From Chloroflexota bacterium (lineage in GTDB: Bacteria; Chloroflexota; Anaerolineae; CG2-30-64-16), in contig JAPLHB010000092.1 of assembly GCA_026389845.1 (NCBI GenBank), positions 1-50,557 on the forward strand: DNA of 50,557 nt. Reading direction: 5' to 3'. Below, in pieces: positions 42,950-50,557 of the stretch. Each line of letters starts with the position of its first letter. The stretch's first letter is position 1. The notes under the pieces are model-generated. The model saw only the letters and a list, made by a program, of their open reading frames with translations, was not told the DNA's origin and searched no databases. A program made the translations under genes and the position numbers.

Positions 42950-43090
42950 TAACTGTCATTCTGAGCGGGTCTGCCCCTGATCTCGTGCAGCGGCGTGACA
43001 CCAGCGAAGAATCTCTTGCCCACAGCGAGACCCTTCGCTGGATGCTCGCCGCAACACGGTTCACGGGGCTAACTCGCTCAGGGTGACAAA
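42950..43090. repeat. Family B palindromic element, copy 3
   Basis: TGTCATTCTGAGCGGGT at the left and a partial complement GCTCAGGGTGACA at the right, with AGCGAAG / CTTCGCT inside. TTTTCGATAC and TTTTGCGATAC stand outside the two ends and may be remnants of a target duplication. Confidence 0.7.
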
Positions 43091-43120
43091 ATGCGGGTTT
43101 TGCGATACTGCCCATAACCA

Positions 43121-43639
43121 TCAGACCGCAGGCGCAAACGCGATGACCAGCCGGTCGTGCTCGTCGTAGCTGTAGTGTGCAAAAAACGGCGGATCGGCCG
43201 GCCCCATCGCGAGCGCCTTCGGCAGCAGCAGCGGCAGGTCTTCCACCATCTGGCCGGCCGGCAGATCGGTCGCGGGAACCCATTCCAGCGTGCCTTCCTC
43301 CGATGGCTTGACGTGCCGGCTGGGAGCAATCGCTGTGAACACGAAGAAGAGGATGCCCACGCCAGAGTCACCCACATCCGCGTGAACCACCCCGGCCAGC
43401 CGCAGGTCATGCACCGCCAGGCCGGTTTCTTCCGTGATCTCGCGCAGGGCGGCCGAGTAGATGTCCTCGCCCCGCTCGACGTGTCCCCCCACGCCGTTGC
43501 ACAGACCCGGCCACAGCCGCTTGTGCGGCCCTCCGCGCAACAGCAGCACGTCAGCGCCGTGGGTGATGAAACAGAGGGTGCGGGGGATCACCTGATACCG
43601 CTTGCCACTCCTCGCCACGCCTTGATCGTCACGCCCCAT
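43121..43639 (-). CDS. Nudix hydrolase
   Basis: A 172-residue Nudix pyrophosphohydrolase. The Nudix box GGHVERGEDIYSAALREITEE lies near 52-72 with the REITEE metal ligands in place. Preceding VLLLRGGPHKRLWPGLCNGVGG is typical of the MutT/NUDT-like subgroup. ATG 43639 was chosen for GAGGGA eight bases upstream; the ATG at 43651 would add four residues. Substrate is not determined. Divergent from murJ across a one-armed word array. Confidence 0.9.
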   Translation of the reverse strand: MGRDDQGVARSGKRYQVIPRTLCFITHGADVLLLRGGPHKRLWPGLCNGVGGHVERGEDIYSAALREITEETGLAVHDLRLAGVVHADVGDSGVGILFFVFTAIAPSRHVKPSEEGTLEWVPATDLPAGQMVEDLPLLLPKALAMGPADPPFFAHYSYDEHDRLVIAFAPAV

Positions 43640-43656
43640 GACTTCCCTCATTCAAA

Positions 43657-43733
43657 CTGCGTATTGCGTGTTGCGTGTTGCGTGTTGCGTGTTGCGTCAT
43701 TCGCCGTCCGCCATTCGCCATTCGCTGTTCGCC
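43657..43733. repeat. One-armed word array between Nudix and murJ
   Basis: Tandem gcgtattgcgtgttgcgtgttgcg words, then cattcgccattcgctgttcgcc. The first word is the complement of the one in XDH and at 32420. Confidence 0.8.
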
Positions 43734-43737
43734 GTGC

Positions 43738-43743
43738 TATAAT
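43738..43743 (+). promoter_or_regulatory. -10 element of murJ, leaderless arrangement
   Basis: TATAAT ends eight bases before the ATG and no Shine-Dalgarno is present, so murJ appears to be transcribed without a leader. The -35 would fall in the word array (weak). Confidence 0.6.
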
Positions 43744-43750
43744 CGCTCTC

Positions 43751-45298
43751 ATGTCCACCACAGCCACCCCCGTTTCCAGCACCCGCCAGGTTGCCCGCGC
43801 CGCGACGGTGGTCATGGCTTTGTTTCTGTTCAGCCGGGTGGCCGGACTGGCCCGAGAGATGATCATCGGCGCCCGCTTCGGTACCGGGGCCGACCTGGAC
43901 GCCTACCTGGCCGCGTTCCGCGTGCCCGATCTGCTCTTTCAGTTGATCGCGGGTGGCGCGCTTGGCTCGGCATTCATTCCCGTCTTCACCGGCAGCCTGG
44001 CTCGCCGCGATCTGCGCGGGGCCTGGCGGCTCTTCAGCGCGGTGAGCAACCTGGTACTGATCGTGATGACGACCGTGGCAGTGGTCGCCGCGCTGATCGC
44101 GCCGTGGCTCGTGCGCACCGTGCTGGCTCCTGGCTTCAGCCCCGACCAGCAGGCGCTCACCGTCTCGCTGATGCGCTGGATGCTGGTCAGCACGATCATC
44201 TTCGGCGTCAGCGGGATCGTCATGGGGGTGCTGAACAGCTTTCAGCACTTCCTCTTGCCCGCGCTGGCACCCGTCCTATACAACCTCAGTATCATCGCCG
44301 GGGCCTGGTTCCTGGCGCCCCAATTCGGCGTCTTCGGCCTGGTGATCGGCGTCGTGGTGGGCGCCGGGCTGCATCTCGACGTGCAGATGTTCGGCCTGTG
44401 GCGTTACTCTGCCCGCTACTATCCAACCCTGGGGCTGGACGATTCCAAAGTCCGCGAAGTAGGCCGACTGATGGCCCCGCGAGTGCTTGGCCTGGCCGCG
44501 GTGCAGCTCAACTTCTGGATCAACACGCTGCTGGCTTCGGCCCTGCCGGCCGGCAGTCTCTCGGCGCTCAACTACGCCTGGCTGCTGATGCTGTTGCCCC
44601 AGGGCATCGTCGCCCAAGCCGTGGCGACCGCGGCATTCCCTACCTTCGCCAGCCTGGAGGCCCAGGGCAAAATCACAGAACTGCGCCGCGTTCTTTCCAC
44701 CACGCTGCGCGCCATCCTCTTTCTCACGATCCCTGCCGCGGCCGGGCTGTTTGCCTGGCGTGTCCCACTGGTGCGGCTGCTGTTGGAGCGGGGCGAATTC
44801 ACCGCCCGCTCTACCGAGCTAACCGCGTACGCGCTGGCGTTCTACGCCTTCGGGTTGATCGGTCACTCGGTCATCGAGATCGTCGCTCGTGCATTCTACG
44901 CCCTGCACGACACCCGCACGCCGGTCGCGATCAGCCTGGGGGGCATGGCCCTGAACGCCGGGCTGAGTCTCCTCCTGCGCGGGCCGCTCGGTCATGCCGG
45001 GCTGGCGCTCGCCAACACGGCCGCAACCCTGCTGGAGACGGCGCTGCTGGTCTGGCTGCTCTCCCGGCGACTGGGCGGCCTGTCGTGGGTCGAGCTTGGC
45101 ACGACGACCCTGCGCGCCGGACTGGCCGCGGCGGTCATGGCCGTGCCGCTCGGTTGGTTAGCGCCGCGTCTGGGCCACGGGCCGGCAATTCCGATCGGCG
45201 TGGCCGGCCTGATCCTCGGCGCGTTGCTTTACGGCGGGGCGGCTTTCCTGTTGCGGATGCCCGAGCTCCGCATGGTGCGCCAAATGACCGGCCGCTGA
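43751..45298 (+). CDS. murJ: Lipid II flippase MurJ (MviN)
   Basis: A 515-residue membrane protein with about 14 helices that moves lipid II across the cytoplasmic membrane for peptidoglycan synthesis. The N-terminal FLFSRVAGLAREMIIGARFG and DAYLAAFRVPDLLFQLIAGGALGSAFIPVF are diagnostic; an LIGHSVIEIVARAFYALHDTRTPV loop and the TGR C-terminus complete it. Its presence shows a peptidoglycan wall. ATG 43751 is the only sensible start, immediately after the promoter. Confidence 0.95.
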   Translation: MSTTATPVSSTRQVARAATVVMALFLFSRVAGLAREMIIGARFGTGADLDAYLAAFRVPDLLFQLIAGGALGSAFIPVFTGSLARRDLRGAWRLFSAVSNLVLIVMTTVAVVAALIAPWLVRTVLAPGFSPDQQALTVSLMRWMLVSTIIFGVSGIVMGVLNSFQHFLLPALAPVLYNLSIIAGAWFLAPQFGVFGLVIGVVVGAGLHLDVQMFGLWRYSARYYPTLGLDDSKVREVGRLMAPRVLGLAAVQLNFWINTLLASALPAGSLSALNYAWLLMLLPQGIVAQAVATAAFPTFASLEAQGKITELRRVLSTTLRAILFLTIPAAAGLFAWRVPLVRLLLERGEFTARSTELTAYALAFYAFGLIGHSVIEIVARAFYALHDTRTPVAISLGGMALNAGLSLLLRGPLGHAGLALANTAATLLETALLVWLLSRRLGGLSWVELGTTTLRAGLAAAVMAVPLGWLAPRLGHGPAIPIGVAGLILGALLYGGAAFLLRMPELRMVRQMTGR

Positions 45299-45372
45299 GC
45301 TACAAGATGATCTTCTTACATTGTGCGGGGTTTAGCGCGTTTGTCTATGAGACACTTGGCCTATTCGGTGTG

Positions 45373-45399
45373 GTAGGGCAAATTGGCAATTTGCCCTAC
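45373..45399. repeat. GTAGGGCAAATT palindrome at the radical SAM stop codon
   Basis: GTAGGGCAAATTG and CAATTTGCCCTAC form a perfect stem with one unpaired base. The stop codon of the minus-strand gene lies within it. Likely a dispersed palindromic repeat that can also act as a bidirectional terminator between the convergent ends of murJ and the radical SAM gene. Confidence 0.75.
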
Positions 45400-46433
45400 G
45401 TGCAGGCGTCGTCGTGTTCCTGCAGCCAGCCGTTCTCCAGGCCCGCGGCGTCGAACGCTTCCAGTGCAGCCTCGTATTCCTCCGCCGTGATCTTGCGGCC
45501 GAGCACAGGGTCATTCAGGACTTTGTAGGCGGGAAAGTATTGATCCATCAGGCTGATGTGGACCTGCGGGGAAAGCTCCGCGGCGATCCAGTGCAACACG
45601 CTGGGCGTATCGGCCAGGCCGCCGGGCAGCACCAGGTGGCGGACGATCATCCCGCGGCGCGCGATGCCGTGCTCGTCCAGCACCAGTTCATCGCCCACCT
45701 GGCGGAAGATCTCCCGCAGCGCGGCCCGGTTATTGGCGACGTAGTTCGGAAAGCCGGAGATGCGGCGAGCCACGGCGTCATCGCTGTACTTGGCGTCGGG
45801 CAGCCAAATATCTACCACGTCCTCCAGCAGACGCAGGGCCGCCACGGTCTCGTAGCCGCTTGTGTTATAGACCAGCGGCAGGCGCAGCCCCAGGCCCGCG
45901 GCGTGATCCACCGCGGCGAGGATCTGCGGGACGAAATGGGTGGGGGTGACGAAGTTGATGTTGTGACAACCGCGACCTTGCAGCTCCAGCATCATCTCGC
46001 CCAGCCGCTCGACGCTGACGACGTTGCCGTAGCCCAATTGGCTGATGGGGTAGTTCTGGCAGAACTTGCATTTGCCGGTGCAACCGGAGAAGAAGATCGT
46101 GCCGGAGCCGGCCGTGCCGCTGATGGGCGGCTCCTCCCACCGGTGGACGTTCCACGACGCTACCACCGGCTCCGCACCCGCGCCGCACGCGCCGCGGCCG
46201 CCATCGGTGCGATCCACGCCGCATGCGTGCGGGCAAAATGCGCAATCGGCCAGCCCCGCCATCGCGGCCCGCGCCCGCGCGGCCAGCTCACCGGAACGGT
46301 GCAGGGTGAGGTAGCCGGGTTCCCAGCCGTCGCTAGAAGCTGGAAGCTGGAAGCTGGAGGCTGGAGGCTGGAAGCTGGAAGCCGGATACGGTTTTCTAGT
46401 CAACGTGCGCCGGCCGAGTTGCCGCTTTACCAT
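45396..46433 (-). CDS. Radical SAM protein, PflA-activase-like (COG1313 type)
   Basis: A 345-residue iron-sulfur enzyme. The N-terminal cysteine set DCAFCPHACGVDRTDGGRGACG near 62-83 may hold an extra cluster; the radical SAM motif is GCTGKCKFCQNYPIS near 116-130 (CxxxCxxC). The (beta/alpha) core and a QYFPAYKVLNDP segment follow. Residues about 17-34 (SSFQPPASSFQLPASS) come from a repeat array of gctggaagctggaagc words, so the first roughly 35 residues are foreign. It likely activates a glycyl radical enzyme or modifies a substrate; partner not in view. Confidence 0.85.
   Translation of the reverse strand: MVKRQLGRRTLTRKPYPASSFQPPASSFQLPASSDGWEPGYLTLHRSGELAARARAAMAGLADCAFCPHACGVDRTDGGRGACGAGAEPVVASWNVHRWEEPPISGTAGSGTIFFSGCTGKCKFCQNYPISQLGYGNVVSVERLGEMMLELQGRGCHNINFVTPTHFVPQILAAVDHAAGLGLRLPLVYNTSGYETVAALRLLEDVVDIWLPDAKYSDDAVARRISGFPNYVANNRAALREIFRQVGDELVLDEHGIARRGMIVRHLVLPGGLADTPSVLHWIAAELSPQVHISLMDQYFPAYKVLNDPVLGRKITAEEYEAALEAFDAAGLENGWLQEHDDACT
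46334..46384. repeat. gctggaagctggaag array in the radical SAM N-terminus
   Basis: About five copies of the ctggaag word, in frame on the minus strand. It is the complement of the word at about 30496-30564. Confidence 0.85.
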
Positions 46434-46445
46434 TTGCCCTGTTCA

Positions 46446-46477
46446 TCCATTCGTTGATTCGCTGATTCGCTGATTTC
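46446..46477. repeat. gattcgctgattcgctg one-armed array upstream of the AhpD-like gene
   Basis: Three copies of the gattcgct word in the divergent gap; same word as in XDH and IorA. Confidence 0.75.
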
Positions 46478-46490
46478 CACGGAGCTCCCC

Positions 46491-46847
46491 ATGACCCAAG
46501 CCCTGACCGAATTCCAGGCCGCGCGCATCCAGGCCAACGAGCGCATCCTGGCGGGCGAAAGCCGCGCCATCAAGCGGTTCTTCCGGTTGGACGGCGAGGC
46601 CTACGAGGACGGCGCGCTGCCGGCCAAGACCAAAGAACTGCTGGGCCTGGTCGCCTCATTGGTGCTGCGCTGCGACGATTGCATCACCTACCACGTCATC
46701 CAGTGCGTCAAACACGGCGTTACGCAGGCCGAATTCGAGGAGGCGTTCGCCGTCGCGCTGATCGTCGGCGGCTCCATCGTCATCCCGCACCTGCGCCGCG
46801 CCTACGCACGGATGGATGAGGTTTTGGCAACGGATAGGAGCGGATAA
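46491..46847 (+). CDS. Carboxymuconolactone decarboxylase/AhpD-family protein
   Basis: A 118-residue all-helical protein. The redox motif CDDCITYHV near 59-67 (CxxC with a His three residues later) is the AhpD-type peroxidatic/disulfide pattern, preceded by LPAKTKELLGLVASLVL. Length and helices fit the small CMD group acting as a disulfide reductant or decarboxylase-like protein. CGGAG precedes the ATG. Confidence 0.9.
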   Translation: MTQALTEFQAARIQANERILAGESRAIKRFFRLDGEAYEDGALPAKTKELLGLVASLVLRCDDCITYHVIQCVKHGVTQAEFEEAFAVALIVGGSIVIPHLRRAYARMDEVLATDRSG

Positions 46848-46902
46848 ACGGATGCGGCATATCCATCCGCTTATCCGTTTTCATCTGCTGCTTCATCCGT
46901 TG
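46828..46902. repeat. Inverted word array between AhpD-like and Nudix-like genes
   Basis: Left arm caacggataggagcggataa, right arm of atccgcttatccgttttc and ttcatccgttg. Convergent position; the last AhpD-like codons and stop lie in it. Confidence 0.8.
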
Positions 46903-47591
46903 TCTTGCCACACCAGCCACTGTGCGTAGAAATACGCGCTGCCGCCGGGAGCGATCAGCGTCTCGGCGGTCGGGGCCTGGCCGATGATCTGCGCGCCGCG
47001 GGCCAACAGGTGGGCCAGGGAACGCGGCGCGGCGTGGGCGTAGAGCAGCGTCTCCTGATCCAACAGCAACAGCGCGGCGATCTCGGCGCCCGGTGTGGGC
47101 CGACCGAGCGCGGCAGCCCGGAAGACCGCATTGACCATGGTCACCGGGGTGCGCTGTCGCTCGGGGCCGCGGCGGAGCATGAAGGTCGCCACCCACACCA
47201 GCAGCGGCCGGTGCGGCTCGGCCCAACGGTAGGCCAGGGGCCGCGGAAGCTCGTCCTCCCGGCAGAGGTAAGTCACGACGCTGTCGCCGAGCATCACTGG
47301 GCAGTTCGCTTCTTCCAGCGCCTCGCGCACCACCGCCTGGCCCCACCCCTCGTCGCCGTCCAGATGCCCGCCGATGCCTACGAAGGCGCGGACGTCCTGT
47401 TTCCCCTGCGCGCCCAGGGGAATCGCGTTCGAATCCAGGGCAAAGACCAGCTTGTCATGCCAGGTCAAGATCAGACCGGTGCTGCGCTCCGCGTCCGGCC
47501 CGCCCAGATCGGCCAGCTCCAACGTGCCTCCCCGCATCAGCGCGGGCACCTCGCCGGTGAGTTCGGTGTAATCGTCCATGTGATGTTCCAT
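46893..47591 (-). CDS. Nudix-domain protein
   Basis: A 232-residue protein with a central, slightly degenerate Nudix box, GGHLDGDEGWGQAVVREALEE near 72-92, retaining the REALEE metal ligands. The N-terminal third (YTELTGEVPALMRGGTLELAD) and C-terminal third are not typical of short MutT proteins. ATG 47591 and ATG 47579 are both possible; neither has a strong ribosome-binding site. Substrate unknown. Confidence 0.75.
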   Translation of the reverse strand: MEHHMDDYTELTGEVPALMRGGTLELADLGGPDAERSTGLILTWHDKLVFALDSNAIPLGAQGKQDVRAFVGIGGHLDGDEGWGQAVVREALEEANCPVMLGDSVVTYLCREDELPRPLAYRWAEPHRPLLVWVATFMLRRGPERQRTPVTMVNAVFRAAALGRPTPGAEIAALLLLDQETLLYAHAAPRSLAHLLARGAQIIGQAPTAETLIAPGGSAYFYAQWLVWQDNG

Positions 47592-47595
47592 TCGA

Positions 47596-47645
47596 CCAAC
47601 GACGAACGACCGCCGACCGCCAAGCTCGTCGTTCGTCCTTCGTCA
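47596..47645. repeat. Inverted word array upstream of the Nudix-like gene
   Basis: Left arm accaacgacgaacgaccg, right arm ctcgtcgttcgtccttcgtc. The rnhA stop codon is at its right end. Same vocabulary as 5008. Confidence 0.8.
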
Positions 47646-48152
47646 AGCCGAGGGCACCGTAGCGTCCGGCCCTTCCAAATCCGGCTTGCCCTTCACGCCG
47701 ATGCTGTTCAGCGCGGCGACGGCCAGGCGGTCGGCGCGCTCGTTGAACTCGTCCCCCGCGTGTCCCTTGACCCAATGCCAGGTGATCCGGTGCGGCTTCA
47801 TGGCCGTGTGGAGGCCGCGCCAGAGGTCTTGATTCTTCACCGGCTGCTTCGTGCCGGTGCGCGAATCATAGCGCAGCCAGCCGTTGCGCAGCCAGCCCGC
47901 CAGCCATTCGGTCACGCCCTTCTTCAGGTATTCCGAGTCGGTATGGATTTCGACCGCGCAAGGCCGGGTGAGCGCCTGGAGCGCAGCCAGTGCCGCGCGC
48001 AGCTCCATGCGGTTGTTGGTCGTCAGCGACGCGCCGCCACCCAGCACCTTTTCGTGCGGGCCATAGCGCAGGATCGCGCACCAACCGCCGGGGCCAGGGT
48101 TGCCGGAACACGCGCCGTCGGTGTAGATGATGACGGGGATGGGATCAGGCAA
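47643..48152 (-). CDS. rnhA: Ribonuclease HI
   Basis: Removes RNA from RNA-DNA hybrids. The catalytic DEDD set is visible: [44 protein letters not shown], and [21 protein letters not shown] 48152 was chosen because CAGGAG lies 8-13 bases upstream and the product (169 residues) then begins just before the first beta strand; a longer reading from TTG 48227 would add 25 unconserved residues. A 26-codon upstream frame (48234-48154, ATG with AGGG before it) ends just before this start and might couple translation. Confidence 0.92.
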   Translation of the reverse strand: MPDPIPVIIYTDGACSGNPGPGGWCAILRYGPHEKVLGGGASLTTNNRMELRAALAALQALTRPCAVEIHTDSEYLKKGVTEWLAGWLRNGWLRYDSRTGTKQPVKNQDLWRGLHTAMKPHRITWHWVKGHAGDEFNERADRLAVAALNSIGVKGKPDLEGPDATVPSA

Positions 48153-48242
48153 GTCAAACTCCTGGCGCGGCTGGCCGAAGGCGCTGCAAATTCGCCGGTA
48201 TTTCGATCGCAACGAGTGCCTCGTCAATAGACATTTTGTTCC

Positions 48243-49853
48243 CTAACCTCCATAAGTCTGCTGCAAGGGACGCCCTCGCATCAGTTCTGTGACCACTGGA
48301 TTGAAATAATGCTCTGCAATCCAAGAGATAACCGGAACGCAGACAGCGTCGCCGAAGCCGAATAGAGCTTGATTTAGCGGCACAGTTAAATTGAATTCAT
48401 CCGCGCCCATCAAGCGGGCAGCTTCACGTGGGGTGATAAGTCGGGCATGGCATTTCCCCCTACCGACTTTCAGAAGGATCTGTCTGCCGCTTCCGCCTCG
48501 CGGTGTGCGCAAGCAACCTGCGATACCATCAGTACGCAACTCAGCCATTGATCTACCATTGCGGACCCGTCGAAAAATGGTGCCATAAGACCACTCATCG
48601 CCGGCCATCATTTCTTCCGCTTTTTCGCGATGCCGCGGGCTCATTTGGTTGAGAAGATAATCCACCCGCTCTTGACTCCACCATTCAGGCGCAGCATCCG
48701 GCAGGTCTTCCAAGATCGTTTTCACAGACGTACCATTGTTACTTGGTAGAGACGGAAGAGAACGAACACTCCAACGAATGTCCGGGTTCGCGAGGATGAA
48801 GTCAGCTAAAGCTCGGGGCCTGACCCCACTCTCGAAGAACCCGTATTCTTTCTTCGGTTCATTCAACTTGAGTTGAACATCGAGAATGCCAACTACAAAG
48901 AGGCGCTGTCGGCTCTGTGGGACGAAGCGCACGGCATCCAGGATAAACGAATCTACAGCGTACCCAAGTTCGTTGAGGGCTTTCAGGGCCTCTTTGAAGT
49001 CAGAACCGCCCCGCGAGGTCAGAAACCCCGGCACATTCTCGATCAGAACCAAGGGCGGGCGACGCTGACCCATCTCGGTCAAAATCCGGACAAAGCCCCA
49101 GAACGCTGAGGATTGTTTACCCCCCAGCCCGGCGCGAGCGCCGGCAAGAGAAAGATCATTACAGGGGAAGGAGGCTGTGGCCAGGGTCACGGTCGGAACC
49201 AGACTTACCGAAAGCTTATGGATATCCCCGAGATTGAAATGCCTGTTTGCATCCTGGAATTGCGCCTGGTACATTTCGAGCTTCAACGGGTCTATATCAT
49301 TGGCAAACGCAAGTGTCCAGCCTTGCGCCTCAAGTCCCATGCGCATCAGGCCGATACCGGCGAAAAACTCAGCAAAGGTCTTCTCTGGCAAAACTGAGAA
49401 ACCATCATCAATCACCTGGGTGTTACGAAGCTGGATCGTCATTTCTGCACATTTCTCCGTATGCTCAAGAACATCTCTCTCCCAAAACCTGATTACCTTC
49501 CATCCTTGCTTCAGAAGCTTACTGGTATTCGAGCAGTCTCTCTGCATGTTTCTGTGGATTTTCTTCACCCAGTACTCCCGGTTGCGCGACTCCCGGAACT
49601 GCTCATCCAAAGTGGCGCGGCGGCGGCGGTGCCATTGTATCCCATGCCAGAATTCACCGTCCACAAAGACTGCAACGCGATCCGATGTCAGGACGATATC
49701 CGGTTTGCCGGGCAGGTCAGATGGATGAACCTCATACTCAACCCCCTGTTCCCGCAATACGGACTGGAGTGCAATTTCGGGCGCGGTGTCATACGAATGA
49801 ACTTTGCGCATGACTTCCGACACTTCCTCTGGTGTTCGTTTGGGCTTTGCCAT
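48243..49853 (-). CDS. Fusion of Vsr-type mismatch endonuclease and C5-cytosine DNA methyltransferase
   Basis: A 536-residue natural fusion. Residues about 1-140 match very-short-patch repair endonuclease (SYDTAPEIALQSVLREQG, LPGKPDIVLTSDRVAVFVDGEFWHG, YWVKKIHRNMQRD, GWKVIRFWERD). Residues about 158-530 are a complete m5C methyltransferase: FAEFFAGIGLMRMGLEA, the catalytic FPCNDLSLAGARAGLGG, VLIENVPGFLTS, QSRQRLFVVG and FGFGDAVCVPVISWIAEH. In E. coli Vsr the zinc is held by Cys residues in the GCFWHHHHC region and near WEC; here those positions are E, W and R, so zinc binding looks lost. GC and codon use are visibly lower than the neighbours. No restriction gene is adjacent. Confidence 0.88.
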   Translation of the reverse strand: MAKPKRTPEEVSEVMRKVHSYDTAPEIALQSVLREQGVEYEVHPSDLPGKPDIVLTSDRVAVFVDGEFWHGIQWHRRRRATLDEQFRESRNREYWVKKIHRNMQRDCSNTSKLLKQGWKVIRFWERDVLEHTEKCAEMTIQLRNTQVIDDGFSVLPEKTFAEFFAGIGLMRMGLEAQGWTLAFANDIDPLKLEMYQAQFQDANRHFNLGDIHKLSVSLVPTVTLATASFPCNDLSLAGARAGLGGKQSSAFWGFVRILTEMGQRRPPLVLIENVPGFLTSRGGSDFKEALKALNELGYAVDSFILDAVRFVPQSRQRLFVVGILDVQLKLNEPKKEYGFFESGVRPRALADFILANPDIRWSVRSLPSLPSNNGTSVKTILEDLPDAAPEWWSQERVDYLLNQMSPRHREKAEEMMAGDEWSYGTIFRRVRNGRSMAELRTDGIAGCLRTPRGGSGRQILLKVGRGKCHARLITPREAARLMGADEFNLTVPLNQALFGFGDAVCVPVISWIAEHYFNPVVTELMRGRPLQQTYGG

Positions 49854-49989
49854 GGCATCATACCGCCCACTAGGTCGATTTCTCGTTTATTCTTACCGCG
49901 GCCTACTCACTACCCGACACGGGTAGGTATCCCAAGCTGAGCGCGAAACGGCGATCTGAGTGCTAGTCCAGTTGGCAGGCGCGTGACGC
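49854..49989. other. Gap between methylase fusion and transposase
   Basis: AT-richer 136 bases ahead of the methylase start; may contain its promoter and one end of the insertion sequence. No terminal repeat could be identified by eye, because the other end is outside the window. Confidence 0.4.
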
Positions 49990-50557
49990 CTACGGTGAGT
50001 TGGCGTGCGGCATGATTTGCAGCTTAAGTTGCGGGCCGAAAGCCCGGTTTGGGCAAGGTGAAGCTCCAGGAGAACACCATTTGGAGTTCTTGGAGGCGAT
50101 TTTGGGCCAGCAAGCGATTGCCAGAATCAACCGATCAATGTGCTCGGGTTCGGTGAGATGGGTACGGGCCAGGCCAAAGCCGCGGGATTTACAATTGCCG
50201 AACAAGGTTTCGATCCAGAAGCGGCACTCGTACACCAGGTGGGGTTGCGCACTGCCCGGCAGGTTCGAAATCAGGCAGATCGGTTGCTTTTCGCCCACGC
50301 CCCACTGGATGGTCAGCGTCAAGCCCGCCAGGCGGTGTTCTTGGGTAAAGTCGATGGCCTCCCAATGCCGCACCTGCCCGGCACACAAGTCGCTGGTGTC
50401 CAGGATTTCCGCCACCGGTTGCCAGGCCGGATCGTCGGTTGTGCGCACCAAGTTGGTCTCGCGGGTATGGAAAACGAAAGCCCAGTCCTGTTTCTGCACC
50501 CAGGTGATCACCGTCTCGTTGCAGTATTCGGCATCGCCCAGCACGATCACATGCTGG
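49990..50557 (-). mobile_element. IS4-family DDE transposase, C-terminal part (runs off the window)
   Basis: The frame is open at the right edge, so the N-terminal half lies outside. Visible features are VLGDAEYCNETVITWV with a catalytic Asp, and YECRFWIETLFGNCKSRGFG, which fits the Y-(2)-R-(3)-E-(6)-K signature of IS4-type transposases exactly. The sequence after CKSRGFGLARTHLTEPEHI ends in an unusual Cys/Pro/Asn-rich tail, which suggests a frameshifted or degenerate C-terminus. Probably an inactive or recently decaying copy. Confidence 0.82.

Noticed and set aside
48873..49397. Plus-strand frames within the methylase gene
   Set aside because: They lie opposite conserved methylase motifs and have no ribosome-binding sites.

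Overview
The window is GC-rich DNA of bacterial type and carries about 48 protein genes and no rRNA or tRNA that I can recognise. Gene content suits an anaerobic or microaerophilic member of the Chloroflexota (Anaerolineae-like). It has indolepyruvate and 2-oxoacid ferredoxin oxidoreductases, RNase J, an archaeal-type aspartate-semialdehyde dehydrogenase, a bacterial SUI1/eIF1 protein, a DUF3467 protein, a RarA with an extra C-terminal methyltransferase-like domain, and a genome full of short palindromes. That taxonomic placement is inference from gene content and style, not from a marker gene.

Layout. 1-9.1 kb (plus strand): the end of a molybdenum hydroxylase, a nitroreductase, a methyltransferase overlapping gatB, homoserine dehydrogenase and asd (the aspartate branch), a HAD-like protein and a YbaK-type deacylase. 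9.1-14 kb (minus): an AttH-type export cluster of ABC ATPase, FtsX-type permease and lipocalin-like AttH/CrtC protein. 14.1-16.7 kb (minus): iorA-iorB. 17-24.6 kb (plus): rnj, a second homoserine dehydrogenase, argG, argJ, an inserted nucleotidyltransferase pair followed by a duplicated argJ tail, DUF3467 and radC. 24.7-27.4 kb (minus): degV, plsX and a membrane protein. 27.5-34.3 kb (mainly plus): a wrecked CBS-domain gene, a histone-deacetylase-like enzyme, a membrane protein, SUI1, rarA (C-terminus broken) and gdhA. 34.3-37.3 kb (minus): a 2-oxoacid:ferredoxin oxidoreductase (alpha, fused beta-gamma) and a 47-residue membrane peptide with its own promoter and terminator. 37.3-38.9 kb (plus): a MoaD/ThiS-like protein and a PfkB kinase behind a structured leader. 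39.2-47.6 kb: housekeeping and accessory genes (MFS, hydrolase, phosphotransferase, two Nudix proteins, MurJ, radical SAM, AhpD-like). 47.6-50.6 kb (minus): rnhA, a Vsr-cytosine methyltransferase fusion and a truncated IS4-type transposase.

The most unusual aspect is the repeat landscape. (1) Four 33-bp palindromes of one design (15-bp arm, 3-bp spacer, 15-bp arm in the clearest copies) all lie inside genes, all in the same codon phase, each adding 11 codons. (2) At nearly every gene border there is an inverted array of short repeated words of 6-12 bp. Several of these arrays run into stop codons, and half-arrays occur in frame inside XDH, IorA, GatB, RarA and the radical SAM protein; one has frameshifted the RarA extension. 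(3) At least three MITE-like elements have terminal inverted repeats and 7-, 8- and 10-bp target duplications, one nested in another repeat. (4) The nucleotidyltransferase pair has its own promoter and sits between the real argJ 3' end and a diverged copy of that 3' end, as if it had been delivered as a cassette.

Functional links inside the window: the hom-asd and hom-argG-argJ groups serve amino-acid synthesis; GdhA and the Kor-type enzyme share 2-oxoglutarate as a plausible common metabolite; DegV/FakB and PlsX are both acyl-phosphate pathway proteins; the Vsr-methylase fusion next to a transposase, with visibly lower GC than its neighbours, looks acquired.
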